NCBI GenBank assembly: GCA_020849765.1
Contig: JADLAY010000043.1
Location: 1 to 64,000, forward strand
Direction: 5' to 3'
Origin: Anaerolineae bacterium
GTDB lineage: Bacteria; Chloroflexota; Anaerolineae; Aggregatilineales; Phototrophicaceae
DNA length: 64,000 nucleotides
The translations under genes were made by a program, and so were the position numbers. Every line of letters begins with the position of its first letter. Position 1 is the stretch's first letter. The notes beneath the pieces are model-generated. The model was given only the letters and a program-made list of their open reading frames with translations. It had not been told where the DNA came from and ran no database searches. Below are positions 25,280 through 33,830 of this stretch, piece after piece.

Positions 25280-25690
25280 TCAACCACGCATCACACCATC
25301 CGTCATCCAGCAGTCGGTGTGGGGCGCTTCCGCCTGCCGCGATAACGACCAGACATAATGGAACTTGGCTCCTTCGGCGTCGACCAGATCGACCCGCACC
25401 TGTGCATGCGCGCCCAGGATCAACATTGGCCCCAGCGACGCCCGCTGAAAGCCGATGATCGGCCGATACGACGGGCGCTTGACCAGGTCGATGAAGTGTT
25501 CGACCGGGCCGGTGTAAACGCGGTTGCCGGGCGAGGCAAACCCGAACGCGATGCGAATGCCGCCGTCGTTGTCGTACAGATCGTTGTTTTGCAGGGCTTC
25601 AAGCTGAATCATGACGACCTCTCGTGGCGAGAGATCGGGGTTCGGTTCGGGTAGTGCTATCGGGCGCGGATACACGTCCGTTACCATCAC
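25280..25690 (-). CDS. DUF4864 family protein
   Basis: A 136-residue protein with the DUF4864 pattern: LSPREVVMIQLEALQNND, then FGFASPGNRVYTGPVEHFIDLVK, YRPIIGFQRA and a C-terminal YVWSLSRQ strand. The family adopts a small alpha+beta cone like NTF2/SnoaL and is seen in cyanobacteria, algae and Chloroflexota with no known role. It is probably a soluble cytoplasmic protein. GGAG lies 10 bp before the GTG used here; an ATG one codon later is equally possible. Confidence 0.8.
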   Translation of the reverse strand: MMVTDVYPRPIALPEPNPDLSPREVVMIQLEALQNNDLYDNDGGIRIAFGFASPGNRVYTGPVEHFIDLVKRPSYRPIIGFQRASLGPMLILGAHAQVRVDLVDAEGAKFHYVWSLSRQAEAPHTDCWMTDGVMRG

Positions 25691-25776
25691 AGGTTCGTGA
25701 CTCCTCTACTGGTCAAGGCTGATTCATTATAGAAGTTAGAAGCAGGTTACACAATCACCGGCCAGCCTGCGCGCGG

Positions 25777-26478
25777 CTAGGGTTCTTCCGGCTTGACGCG
25801 GATCATCACGGCGAGGTTGTGGCCGATGATGCGGTACTCCTTGCCGACGCGCAGCTGGATCGGGCCGTGGAACGGCGCCATGTTAAGCACCTCGAGCGAC
25901 GTGCCCGGCACCAGGCCGAGCGCTTCCAGGTACTCCAGGCGATCGCGTTCGCGCGTGAGCACGCGTGTGAGCACGAGCGGCGTCTTCAGCGGAGAGTCGG
26001 AGAGCAGCACGTCATCAATCGGCGGGATGTTGCCTTCGGCATCCGGGATTGGCTCGCCATGCGGGCACATGGTCGGGTTGCCCGCCATCTCCGCCATGCG
26101 CTGCGCCATCACGTCGCTCAGCTTCTGGCTCATGCGGTTGGCTTCGTCGTGCACCTCGTGCCAGCCGAAGCCCATCACGTTGACCAGAAACGCCTCGACG
26201 ATCCGGTGGCGCCTCAGTTGCAGCAGCGCCTCGCGCACGCCGCTCTCGGTCAGGTGGATGCCCTGGTACGGCTCGTGGACGAGGTATCCGGCTTCGCGCA
26301 GTTTCGTCACCATGCGGTTGACCGCTGGGGCGCTCACGTCGAGCATATCCGCCAGCGCGGACGTGCTCACGTAGATGTTGTCCTCGCGCTCCTGATCGTC
26401 CAGGCGGTAGATCGCCGCCAGATAGGTCCGCATCGTCTCGCTGAGTTCGTCGGTTCGTGTCTTGCCGGAGTTTTCCAT
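25777..26478 (-). CDS. DtxR/MntR-family metal-dependent repressor
   Basis: The 233-residue regulator has an N-terminal winged helix (about 15-75), a dimerisation/metal-binding domain with CPHGEPIPDAEG (residues near 140) and a C-terminal FeoA-like SH3 domain (LGLVPGTSLEVLN to the end). This is the IdeR/DtxR architecture rather than the shorter MntR one. Metal-loaded protein should repress iron or manganese uptake genes, but none adjoin, so its regulon lies elsewhere. It starts 25 bp after the stop of the MocR gene on the same strand. The ATG 26476-26478 is chosen; a longer frame would overlap that gene. Confidence 0.9.
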   Translation of the reverse strand: MENSGKTRTDELSETMRTYLAAIYRLDDQEREDNIYVSTSALADMLDVSAPAVNRMVTKLREAGYLVHEPYQGIHLTESGVREALLQLRRHRIVEAFLVNVMGFGWHEVHDEANRMSQKLSDVMAQRMAEMAGNPTMCPHGEPIPDAEGNIPPIDDVLLSDSPLKTPLVLTRVLTRERDRLEYLEALGLVPGTSLEVLNMAPFHGPIQLRVGKEYRIIGHNLAVMIRVKPEEP

Positions 26479-26503
26479 CGACCGCTCTATTCCATGTCGT
26501 CGC

Positions 26504-28018
26504 TCAAAGCAGATGCGCCTTCTCCATCCCCGCATAGTGCTGCGCGATTTCGCGCCAGGCTTTGCCCAGACGGCGAAAGCCTTCTTCGATGTCCTGGGGC
26601 TTGTGTGCGCCGAAGTTTATCCGCAAATGGTACTTGCCGTCACCATCTGGATAAAAGACGCTCCCAATCGCGTAGGCGACACCGTTTTCCACCGCGCTCA
26701 GATAGAGTTCAGCCGCGCTCGGCCCATCTTCTGGCAGCTTAATCCACAAATATAACCCACCACTCGGAATGTTCCACGTCGTTCCTTTGGGCAGATGCCG
26801 GGACGCGGCCATCGCCGCCACGTCGCGCCGCCGTCGCAGTTCGCGGTTGTTGCGTTCAAGCTGGCGCGCCAGCACGCCGCGTTCGAGCAGCAGATGGATG
26901 GCGCGCTGGTTCAAGCCCGGCGTCGAGACGTCGGCGGTTGTCTTGACGCGCACCAGCCGCTCGTGATGGAAATTGTTGGCGATCACGTAGCCGATGCGCA
27001 TGCCCGGCATCAGGTTCTTGGTGTAGCCGCTCGCATGAATGACGATGCCGTGCTCGTCCAGTGCCTTGAGCGGCGGCAGCGGCTCGCCCTCGAAGCGCAG
27101 CTCGTGATAGACGCCGTCTTCCAGAATCGTGACGTTGTACTGATGTGCCAGCGCCAGCAGTTGGCGGCGACGATGCAGCGGCATGACGACGCCGGTCGGG
27201 TTCTGGAAGTTGGGCATCACGTAGATCAGTCGCACGGGATGGTCGATCAGGTAATTCTCCAGGATGTCGAGGCGCATGCCGTCCTCGTTCATCGGCACGC
27301 CCAGCACCTGCTGCTTGCGCGTGCGGGCCAGGTCGATCACGCCCAGGTAGGTCGGCGATTCCGTGATCAGCAGGTCGCCTTCGCCCAGCACCGTCTGCAA
27401 GACGAGGTCGAGCGCTTGCTGCGTCCCGCCGGTGATCAAGACCTGCTCAGCGCTGCAATTGATGCCCAGCGCGCTCACGTACTCGCGCACGGCCACGCGC
27501 AGTGGGTAATAGCCTTCCGGTGCTTCGTAGGTCAGGGCTTTGGAGCCGTCGCGGTCGAGCGTGAAGTTGAGCGCCTCGCGCAGGTGGTGCACGGGGAAGA
27601 ATTCGAGCGGCGGCGCGCCCATGCTGAAGTTGATCACACCCGGCTTGGAGGCGACGCGCATCATCTCACGCAGCGAGCGGTCGTTCGCCACGTAGGATTG
27701 AAAGCGCTCACCCTGGCCGTTGTGGCGCCCGTTACTGGTCGCCAGATGCGGCAGCGCCGCGTCGACCGTCCCGTTGACGAAAGTCCCACGCCCGGCGCGC
27801 GCGCTCAAATAGCCCGCGGCGCGCAGTTCCGCGTAAGCATTGACGACGCTGATACGGCTGATGCTCAACATCTGGGCGAGGTCACGGCTGGCTGGGAGGC
27901 GGGTTCCGGCCCCCAGCGTGCCACTTTCGATCTGGCTCTTGATGTGGCGAATAAGCTGGCGATAGATAGGTTCTTCGCTGTCTTTATCAACCTTCATCAA
28001 GAGATCATTGTCAATCAT
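26504..28018 (-). CDS. MocR-type GntR regulator / PLP aminotransferase fusion
   Basis: This 504-residue protein joins an N-terminal GntR winged helix (about 15-85; LPASRDLAQMLSISRISVVNAY) to a fold-type I aminotransferase-like domain. The PLP Lys lies in HASGYTKNLMPGMRIGYV and the Asn-Pro-Thr-Gly loop in PNFQNPTG. MocR proteins bind PLP or PLP-amino acid adducts as effectors and often control vitamin B6 or amino acid genes. The start follows GGAG with 6 bp spacing. It diverges from the HEAT-repeat membrane protein gene, which it may control, and precedes the DtxR gene. Confidence 0.9.
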   Translation of the reverse strand: MIDNDLLMKVDKDSEEPIYRQLIRHIKSQIESGTLGAGTRLPASRDLAQMLSISRISVVNAYAELRAAGYLSARAGRGTFVNGTVDAALPHLATSNGRHNGQGERFQSYVANDRSLREMMRVASKPGVINFSMGAPPLEFFPVHHLREALNFTLDRDGSKALTYEAPEGYYPLRVAVREYVSALGINCSAEQVLITGGTQQALDLVLQTVLGEGDLLITESPTYLGVIDLARTRKQQVLGVPMNEDGMRLDILENYLIDHPVRLIYVMPNFQNPTGVVMPLHRRRQLLALAHQYNVTILEDGVYHELRFEGEPLPPLKALDEHGIVIHASGYTKNLMPGMRIGYVIANNFHHERLVRVKTTADVSTPGLNQRAIHLLLERGVLARQLERNNRELRRRRDVAAMAASRHLPKGTTWNIPSGGLYLWIKLPEDGPSAAELYLSAVENGVAYAIGSVFYPDGDGKYHLRINFGAHKPQDIEEGFRRLGKAWREIAQHYAGMEKAHLL

Positions 28019-28193
28019 GATCGGCTCCGAACGGACGGGAAGTAACGATGAGATTGAAGATAACCAAACTACATAGAGCCATGTATAACCATAGGATACC
28101 ATTTCTCCTACCCGTTATGCGCAAGTTCATGTTACGAAATGCCGAAGTGTTTTATGATGGAGAGAATTCTGCGACACGATTGGAGCCGGGGAG

Positions 28194-29456
28194 ATGTCGG
28201 AGTCAAATCCAAGAGCAAAAGCGCGCGAACGAGAAATCGAACGCAACCTGAGCAAGTTGAGATCGGATAGCCCGCAAGAACGGCGCGAAGCGGCTCAGTA
28301 CCTGGGTGAGGCCGCCGTCAGCGAATCGATCCCCGAATTGATCGATCTGTACGAGACCGACGACGACCGCAAAGTGCGCCGCGCCGCGGCCTACGCCCTC
28401 GGCCAGTTCAAAGCCATCGATCGCGAATTGGAGAAGGGCCAGCAAAAGAAGGTCGAACTCCTGCTCAAGCGCGTCGAGGTCAACGGCAAGCTCGGCAAAC
28501 GCGCCCCGGTCGGTGCCGCCGTGCAGGTGTCGATCATCCTGGTCGTGCTCTTCGTCCTGTTGCTGGCGGCCAATCTGTTCGCGCCGCAGGTGCGCGCGCG
28601 CCTGGACGAAGCGCGCCAGATCGTCGAGAGCGTTGCCGCGCCGCGCCGCGACCGTCCCACCCTGATCGACGACACAGAGACCTACTACCTGCAGCTCCGC
28701 TCGGATGTCGAGGCGCTGGCCGGGGAATACCAGCGCGTCCTTGGTGGCGATAGCGTCAGTTGCTCGGTCGATTTCAGCGGCGCCCCGACCTACATGATCA
28801 ACCCGGCGGATGCCAGCAGCAACCCGGACATCCGCAATATTGCCGGTCGGTTGAACGCCGTGCAGGAGTCCTTGCAGACCAGCCTCGTATCCTATGACGA
28901 GATCTGTGCTGGTACGCGCGAACTGGAAGTCGGCGGTGTCGGCGAACTGATGCGCCCGGTGGTCGATATGCGCGCCAGCCTGGAAGAGATCGAGCCGCTG
29001 TTCGAGGCGGCTGGGGGCAGCGTCGCCCCAACCGCCACGCCTCCGCCGGAGCCGGTCGGCAGTGCCATCGTTCGTGAGCATCTCGCGGCGCTCAACGCCA
29101 TCGTCGAGCAGATGATGGGCATCAACGGGGCTGCCGTCCAGCTTGTCGCCTATTGGGGTGAGGCCGCCAATACCGATTCGACCGCCGGTTGCACAGCAGA
29201 ACGCCCGGACATCCCGGATAACTACGAACTGCCGCCGGATGATGCGGCCCTGTCGTCCAACCTGGCCCAGGCCGTCTCGCTCATCAACAGCGCGCTCGAC
29301 GCCACGCGCAATGGTTGGAATCAGCTCCAAACCTCGTGTGGCAACGACACGCTCGGCCAGCAGGCGCGCAGCGGCCTGATCAACGCCAGCGCAGCTTCCG
29401 ACTCGTTCGAGCTGGCCCGCCAGACGCTGGCCATGATCGAGGACGGGGATTTCTAG
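28194..29456 (+). CDS. Membrane protein with N-terminal HEAT-like repeats
   Basis: A 420-residue protein with no assigned family. Residues 10-75 look like two HEAT repeats (ERREAAQYLGEAAVSESIPELIDLYETDDD, then KVRRAAAYALGQFK) on the cytoplasmic side. A single membrane helix follows at about 108-128. The rest is a helical extracytoplasmic domain with four Cys (e.g. SCSVDF, EICAGT, GCTAERP, TSCGND), which could pair as disulfides, and a short Pro-rich stretch (PTATPPPEP). GGAG lies 8 bp before the ATG. The role is unknown; the layout suggests a bridge between cytoplasm and envelope. Confidence 0.6.
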   Translation: MSESNPRAKAREREIERNLSKLRSDSPQERREAAQYLGEAAVSESIPELIDLYETDDDRKVRRAAAYALGQFKAIDRELEKGQQKKVELLLKRVEVNGKLGKRAPVGAAVQVSIILVVLFVLLLAANLFAPQVRARLDEARQIVESVAAPRRDRPTLIDDTETYYLQLRSDVEALAGEYQRVLGGDSVSCSVDFSGAPTYMINPADASSNPDIRNIAGRLNAVQESLQTSLVSYDEICAGTRELEVGGVGELMRPVVDMRASLEEIEPLFEAAGGSVAPTATPPPEPVGSAIVREHLAALNAIVEQMMGINGAAVQLVAYWGEAANTDSTAGCTAERPDIPDNYELPPDDAALSSNLAQAVSLINSALDATRNGWNQLQTSCGNDTLGQQARSGLINASAASDSFELARQTLAMIEDGDF

Positions 29457-29471
29457 ACGAGGCTTTCGTAG

Positions 29472-29491
29472 GGGCGCATCACGATGCGCCC
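29472..29491. repeat. GC-rich palindrome between convergent genes
   Basis: GGGCGCATC and its complement flank AC, preceded by GTAG. It sits between two converging stops and may be a terminator or a copy of a dispersed palindromic repeat; similar GTAGGGGCG-type palindromes are frequent in several Chloroflexota genomes. A genome-wide count would decide. Confidence 0.45.
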
Positions 29492-29507
29492 ACTCGGCCT
29501 TCTTGCT

Positions 29508-30533
29508 TTACACCAGCGCCAGCGCCACGCCGACCATCGCGCTCAACAGGCCGACCAGCCACAAGCGCTGGACGACCTGTGTCTCGCTCCAACCCGTCAT
29601 CTCAAAGTGATGATGCAGCGGCGCCATGCGAAACAGGCGCTGACCCTTCGTGCGCCGGAAATACCACACCTGCAGCACGACGCTGACCGTCTCAGCGACT
29701 GGCACAATCGCGATTATCGGCAGCAGCATCCATTGCCCGGTCATGATGGCGACTGTCGCCAGCATACCGCCCAGCGCCAGCGAGCCGACGTCGCCCATGA
29801 ACAACTGCGCCGGGTGCGCGTTGTACCACAGGAAGGCGAAACACGCGCCGACGATGATGAAGCAGAACTGGATCAGGAACACCTGCCCCTGCAAGAACGC
29901 GATCACGCCGTAGGCCGCGAACGCGCTGGCCGTGATGATGCCCGCCAGCCCATCCAGCCCGTCGGTCAGGTTGACGGCGTTCGACATCGACACGATGATG
30001 AACGTGCACAGCGGGATGAAGAGGATCGGGTGCAGCGGAATGCTGATGCCGATCAACGGGACTGCGATCTGGTTGGCATACTGGAAGCCGCCGTCGTAGA
30101 GTGAGATCACGATCGAGGCGGCGCCCGCCAGCACGATTTGCCCGATCAGCTTGGCCCGCGGCGGAATGCCCAGCCCGCGATCCGCGCCGCGCGAGCGCTG
30201 GATGCCTTCCCAGTCGTCGTAACCGCCGAGCAGCGCGAAGCCGATCATCACGAGCAGCGGCAGCAGGATCGACGCGCCTGTCACCGGCTGGCTGCTGCGG
30301 ATGACGTTGACGAGGTTGAGCGCCAGAGTGACCAGCAGAATAGGCACCAGGATCATGAGGCCGCCCATCGTCGGCGTGCCGATCTTTTGCTCGTGGCTGC
30401 CCGGCATCCCCTCACGGATCTGCTTGCCCAGCTTGAGGCGGCGCAGAATCTCGATGAACGGTGTGCCCCAGATCACGCCAAGCAAAAATGCGACACCACC
30501 CACGGTGAGCGCAAAAGGAAGTGCATTCTCCAT
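29508..30533 (-). CDS. mraY: Phospho-N-acetylmuramoyl-pentapeptide transferase
   Basis: MraY (341 residues) makes lipid I from UDP-MurNAc-pentapeptide and undecaprenyl phosphate on the inner membrane face. Ten hydrophobic helices are predicted. The diagnostic loops are HEQKIGTPTMGG, MSNAVNLTDGLDGLA with the Asp pair, YNAHPAQLFMGDVGSLALGG, and the cytoplasmic LHHHFEMTGW. The gene is 107 bp downstream of the class B PBP gene on the same strand. murE and murF, usually found between them, are missing here. Confidence 0.97.
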   Translation of the reverse strand: MENALPFALTVGGVAFLLGVIWGTPFIEILRRLKLGKQIREGMPGSHEQKIGTPTMGGLMILVPILLVTLALNLVNVIRSSQPVTGASILLPLLVMIGFALLGGYDDWEGIQRSRGADRGLGIPPRAKLIGQIVLAGAASIVISLYDGGFQYANQIAVPLIGISIPLHPILFIPLCTFIIVSMSNAVNLTDGLDGLAGIITASAFAAYGVIAFLQGQVFLIQFCFIIVGACFAFLWYNAHPAQLFMGDVGSLALGGMLATVAIMTGQWMLLPIIAIVPVAETVSVVLQVWYFRRTKGQRLFRMAPLHHHFEMTGWSETQVVQRLWLVGLLSAMVGVALALV

Positions 30534-30640
30534 GAAACCGTTAGCCTTTGATCATGACCGGCTGGCGCGCTCGTTCAATGCGCCGCGTAGAGTCCCTATT
30601 CTACACGCGCGCAAAAGCCGAGTGCCAATCTCGCCCGCCG

Positions 30641-32389
30641 CTAGCGCTGGATGTTGAGGACCGAACCGCCCTGCGCATCCAAGGCCAGCCGCACGTCATC
30701 GGTCGGGATCTCCATCAGGATGACGAGTCGTTCGACCAGCCGGCGGAAGATCGGCGCCACGACCTGGCTCGCCCAGTAGCCGCGCGGGCGGTCGAGCTTG
30801 ATCAGGATCGAGATCTGCGGCGCATCGGCAGGCAGGAAGCCGACGAAGGTTGTGATCGACGCGTCCGGCTCGTAGCCGATGGCATTCGGGATCTGCGCGG
30901 TGCCCGTCTTCCCGGCGATTGTGTAGCCCGGCAGGCGCGCCTGATTATCGAGGCCCTGCTCGACCACGGCGATCATCATCTGCGTCACCTCGTTGGCGAC
31001 CTCCGCCGAGATTGGGCGTCCCAGCGCCGACGGCTGCGCGTTGATCACCTGGTCGCCGTCGACGAACTGGCGCACGACGTGCGGCTGCATCATCAGGCCG
31101 TCGTTGGCAATCGCGGAGACGGCGGTTAGCATTTGCAGCGGCGTCACCGAAATGCCCTGGCCGAAGCTGCTTGTGATGAAGTTTGCCTCGCTCCAATTGG
31201 GGTCGCCCGGCACGGGCATCAGGCCGCTTTCCTCGCCCTGGAGGTCGATGCCGGTGCGCCGCCCGAAGCCGAAATCGTCGAATTCGTCATAAAAAGCCGT
31301 CGTGCCCATCTCCTGCGCGACCGTCGCCGCGCCCACATTGAGCGATTGCACCAATAACTGTGTCACGTCGACCACGCCGTGTGATTGATCGTCCCAGTTT
31401 TCCACATTGATGCCCGCGATATTGAGCGAGGCCTGATCGACGTAGGTGAAATCCGGCGTGATCACGCCGCGATCCAGCGCCGATGCCACGGTGATGACCT
31501 TCATGACCGACCCCGGCTCGTAGTTCTCGCTGATGGCCGGGTTGATCAACTGGCGCTCGTCTTCGATGTTGTAGTAAGCGTTCGGGTCGAAGGTCGGGTA
31601 GCTCGCCATCGCCAGGATTTCGCCATCGCGCGGGTTCATGATGATGATTGTGCCCCCGGTCGCGCCCGTCTCCTGGATCGAGCGCAGCAGTTCGTTTTCG
31701 GCGATGAACTGCGCGTCGCGGTCGATCGTCAGCACGATGTCGCGCCCATGCCCGACGGTCGTGATCTCCGGTAGGTCGAACGGGATGTTGCTGATCTCGC
31801 GCTCGCGCACCTGCCCGGCCAGTTGGTCCTGATAGTAACCTTCGACGCCGTAATAGCCCTGGAGATCGCCGCTGACGAAGCCGATCACCTGCGCGGCCAG
31901 CGGCCCTTGCGGATAGCCGCGCCGCGGGATCGGCGTCATCGTCACGCCGGTGATGTCCAGCGCGGCAATCTGCTGGCGCACACTGGAACTCACGCGCGGC
32001 GCCAGTTGTACCCACAGCACATCGCTCGTGATCGCTTCGTAGACTTCGAGTTCGTTGACGCCCAGCGCCGAGGCGAGCTGTGTCGCCACCTGCCGCGGAT
32101 CGGCAATGAGGTTCGGGCTAATGCCGATCATGTAGTCGAGCGAATTGACCGCCATCGGTTCACCGTTGCGGTCGTAGATGATGCCGCGGTCAGCCGCCAG
32201 TTCGAGCGTCTGCCGGTAGCCCGCGTCGCGCAGGCTTTCGAGGTAGCTCTGCACTTCCGGCGGCAGCGGAAACTGGAACGACGCCAGCCGCAGGAACAGC
32301 AAGCCGGTCAGGGCCAGCATGACGCCGATCACGAACGGCATGCGGCGGCGGACGACATCCTGCTGGTTGTATTCGCCTCGTAGCTGCAT
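30641..32389 (-). CDS. Class B penicillin-binding protein (FtsI-like)
   Basis: A 582-residue peptidoglycan transpeptidase: one N-terminal membrane helix (20-40), a PBP dimerisation domain with RGIIYDRNGEPMA near residue 68, and the transpeptidase domain. The active site is intact, with SVMK at 294-297, SLN at 349-351 and KTG at 494-496. There are no PASTA repeats. With the ftsL-like gene and rsmH directly upstream this is the division-type PBP3/FtsI of the dcw cluster. Its ATG overlaps the ftsL-like stop (TGATG), indicating coupled translation. Confidence 0.93.
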   Translation of the reverse strand: MQLRGEYNQQDVVRRRMPFVIGVMLALTGLLFLRLASFQFPLPPEVQSYLESLRDAGYRQTLELAADRGIIYDRNGEPMAVNSLDYMIGISPNLIADPRQVATQLASALGVNELEVYEAITSDVLWVQLAPRVSSSVRQQIAALDITGVTMTPIPRRGYPQGPLAAQVIGFVSGDLQGYYGVEGYYQDQLAGQVREREISNIPFDLPEITTVGHGRDIVLTIDRDAQFIAENELLRSIQETGATGGTIIIMNPRDGEILAMASYPTFDPNAYYNIEDERQLINPAISENYEPGSVMKVITVASALDRGVITPDFTYVDQASLNIAGINVENWDDQSHGVVDVTQLLVQSLNVGAATVAQEMGTTAFYDEFDDFGFGRRTGIDLQGEESGLMPVPGDPNWSEANFITSSFGQGISVTPLQMLTAVSAIANDGLMMQPHVVRQFVDGDQVINAQPSALGRPISAEVANEVTQMMIAVVEQGLDNQARLPGYTIAGKTGTAQIPNAIGYEPDASITTFVGFLPADAPQISILIKLDRPRGYWASQVVAPIFRRLVERLVILMEIPTDDVRLALDAQGGSVLNIQR

Positions 32390-32865
32390 CAGCGTCTGAC
32401 CTCGCGATTGCTAAACTGGTCGATCTGGCCGGTCAGCAGATCCCACTGCTGCTGCAGCCAGCCCGTGAACGACTCCTCGTACGCGGGCAGCGGCGCTTCC
32501 TCGGCCTCCAGCGGCACGACCGAGATCGTACGATTCGGGTCGTAGCCGTCGATCACGATGTATTCGATGTCGTCGCTGCTTGCCTGCACGAAGCCCAGTT
32601 CCTGGGCGCGGCGCAGCAGCCGCTCGACCGTGCGATAGCCGGCGATTTCGGCGCGGAGCTGCTCGTTGAATTGCTGAAGCTGGTCGCGCTCCTCGATCAA
32701 CTCGCCAAGTTGGCGCCCCAGCGTCGACGTCGCCGACGACTGTGAGAGATAGAGCGCGCCGATGAATATGGCGACGAACATGCCCAAAATCGCGAGCGAT
32801 GCCGCCTGCCTGCGCGGGTTCATCGTCCGGCGGTAGAGCGCGTGACGAATCCAGGTCTGTGACAT
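32389..32865 (-). CDS. FtsL/DivIC-like septum formation protein
   Basis: A 158-residue bitopic protein: a short basic cytoplasmic part, one membrane helix (about 23-41), a coiled coil (about 47-95; LGELIEERDQLQQFNEQLRAEI), then a region with IEYIVIDGYDP. This matches the layout and gene position of FtsL, between rsmH and the PBP. FtsL with FtsB and FtsQ scaffolds the septal PBP/FtsW pair. Sequence identity is low in this family, so context carries the call. The ATG is chosen over an upstream GTG two codons earlier. Confidence 0.75.
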   Translation of the reverse strand: MSQTWIRHALYRRTMNPRRQAASLAILGMFVAIFIGALYLSQSSATSTLGRQLGELIEERDQLQQFNEQLRAEIAGYRTVERLLRRAQELGFVQASSDDIEYIVIDGYDPNRTISVVPLEAEEAPLPAYEESFTGWLQQQWDLLTGQIDQFSNREVRR

Positions 32866-32897
32866 AGCCACCCATCACATTCGACTAGAAATCCATT

Positions 32898-33830
32898 CTA
32901 CCGCGTTTCATCGCCCAGTTTCTCTACGATTCGCAGTTTGGCGCTGCGGCTGCGCGGGTTGTGCGCGATCTCCGCCTCGTCCGCGGTGATCGGCTTTTTC
33001 GTGAGCGGGCGCACGCTGGCGTGATGTCCACATATGCAAACCGGCGTCTTCGGCGGGCAGATGCAGTCCGTGCTTGCCAGCCGGAAGGCGTCTTTGACGA
33101 TCCGGTCTTCCAGGCTGTGAAAGCTGATCACGGCCAGATGACCCCCAGGCGCGAGCAGATCGATAGCGAGCGGCAGCGTCCGCCCCAGCGTGCCCAACTC
33201 GTCGTTGACGGCGATGCGCAGCGCCTGGAACACGCGCGTCGCCGGGTGGATCTTGTCGTCGCGGCGGCGCGGCACCGCGCGCTCGATCGTCGTTGCCAGG
33301 GCGGTCGTCGTCTCCAGGGGGCGGGCCTGCACAATCGCGCGGGCAATGCGCCGCGAGTCGTGCTCCTCCCCATAGCGATAGAAGATGTCCGCCAGCTCGT
33401 CCGCATCCCACAGGTTGATCAATTCGGCGGCGGTTGGCGCATCACTCGTCGGGTCGAAGCGCATGTCGAGCGGTGCTTCGTAGCGAAACGAGAAACCGCG
33501 CTCCGCTGTATCGAACTGCATCGACGACACGCCCACGTCGAGCAGAATCGCATCTACGGAATCCCAGCCCAGCTTGTGTGCTTCTTCCGTCATGTCCGCG
33601 TAGCTGGCGTGGGCGATGTGCGCGCGCTCGCCGAAGGGAGCCAGCGCCGCTTGCGCCAATGCCAGCGCCTGCGGATCGCGATCCAGCCCCAGCAGCGACT
33701 CGGCGCCTGCATCCAGCAGCGCGGCGCTGTGGCCGCCCGCGCCCAACGTGCCGTCGATGACTCGGCGCGCGGGCAGCAGGGCTTCCAGAATGGGTTCGAG
33801 CAGAACAGGGATGTGGGGCGCGTCGTTCAT
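32898..33830 (-). CDS. rsmH: 16S rRNA m4C1402 methyltransferase
   Basis: The 310-residue RsmH (MraW) methylates N4 of C1402 in 16S rRNA using SAM. Marks are HIPVLLEPILEAL at the start, the SAM loop VIDGTLGAGGHSAALL, DAILLDVGVSS, AFRIAVN-like QALRIAVNDEL, and the C-terminal Cys-rich CICPPKTPVCICG, which is usual for this enzyme. The ATG overlaps the stop of the esterase gene (ATGA). mraZ, the usual first gene of this cluster, is not present upstream. Confidence 0.96.
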   Translation of the reverse strand: MNDAPHIPVLLEPILEALLPARRVIDGTLGAGGHSAALLDAGAESLLGLDRDPQALALAQAALAPFGERAHIAHASYADMTEEAHKLGWDSVDAILLDVGVSSMQFDTAERGFSFRYEAPLDMRFDPTSDAPTAAELINLWDADELADIFYRYGEEHDSRRIARAIVQARPLETTTALATTIERAVPRRRDDKIHPATRVFQALRIAVNDELGTLGRTLPLAIDLLAPGGHLAVISFHSLEDRIVKDAFRLASTDCICPPKTPVCICGHHASVRPLTKKPITADEAEIAHNPRSRSAKLRIVEKLGDETR

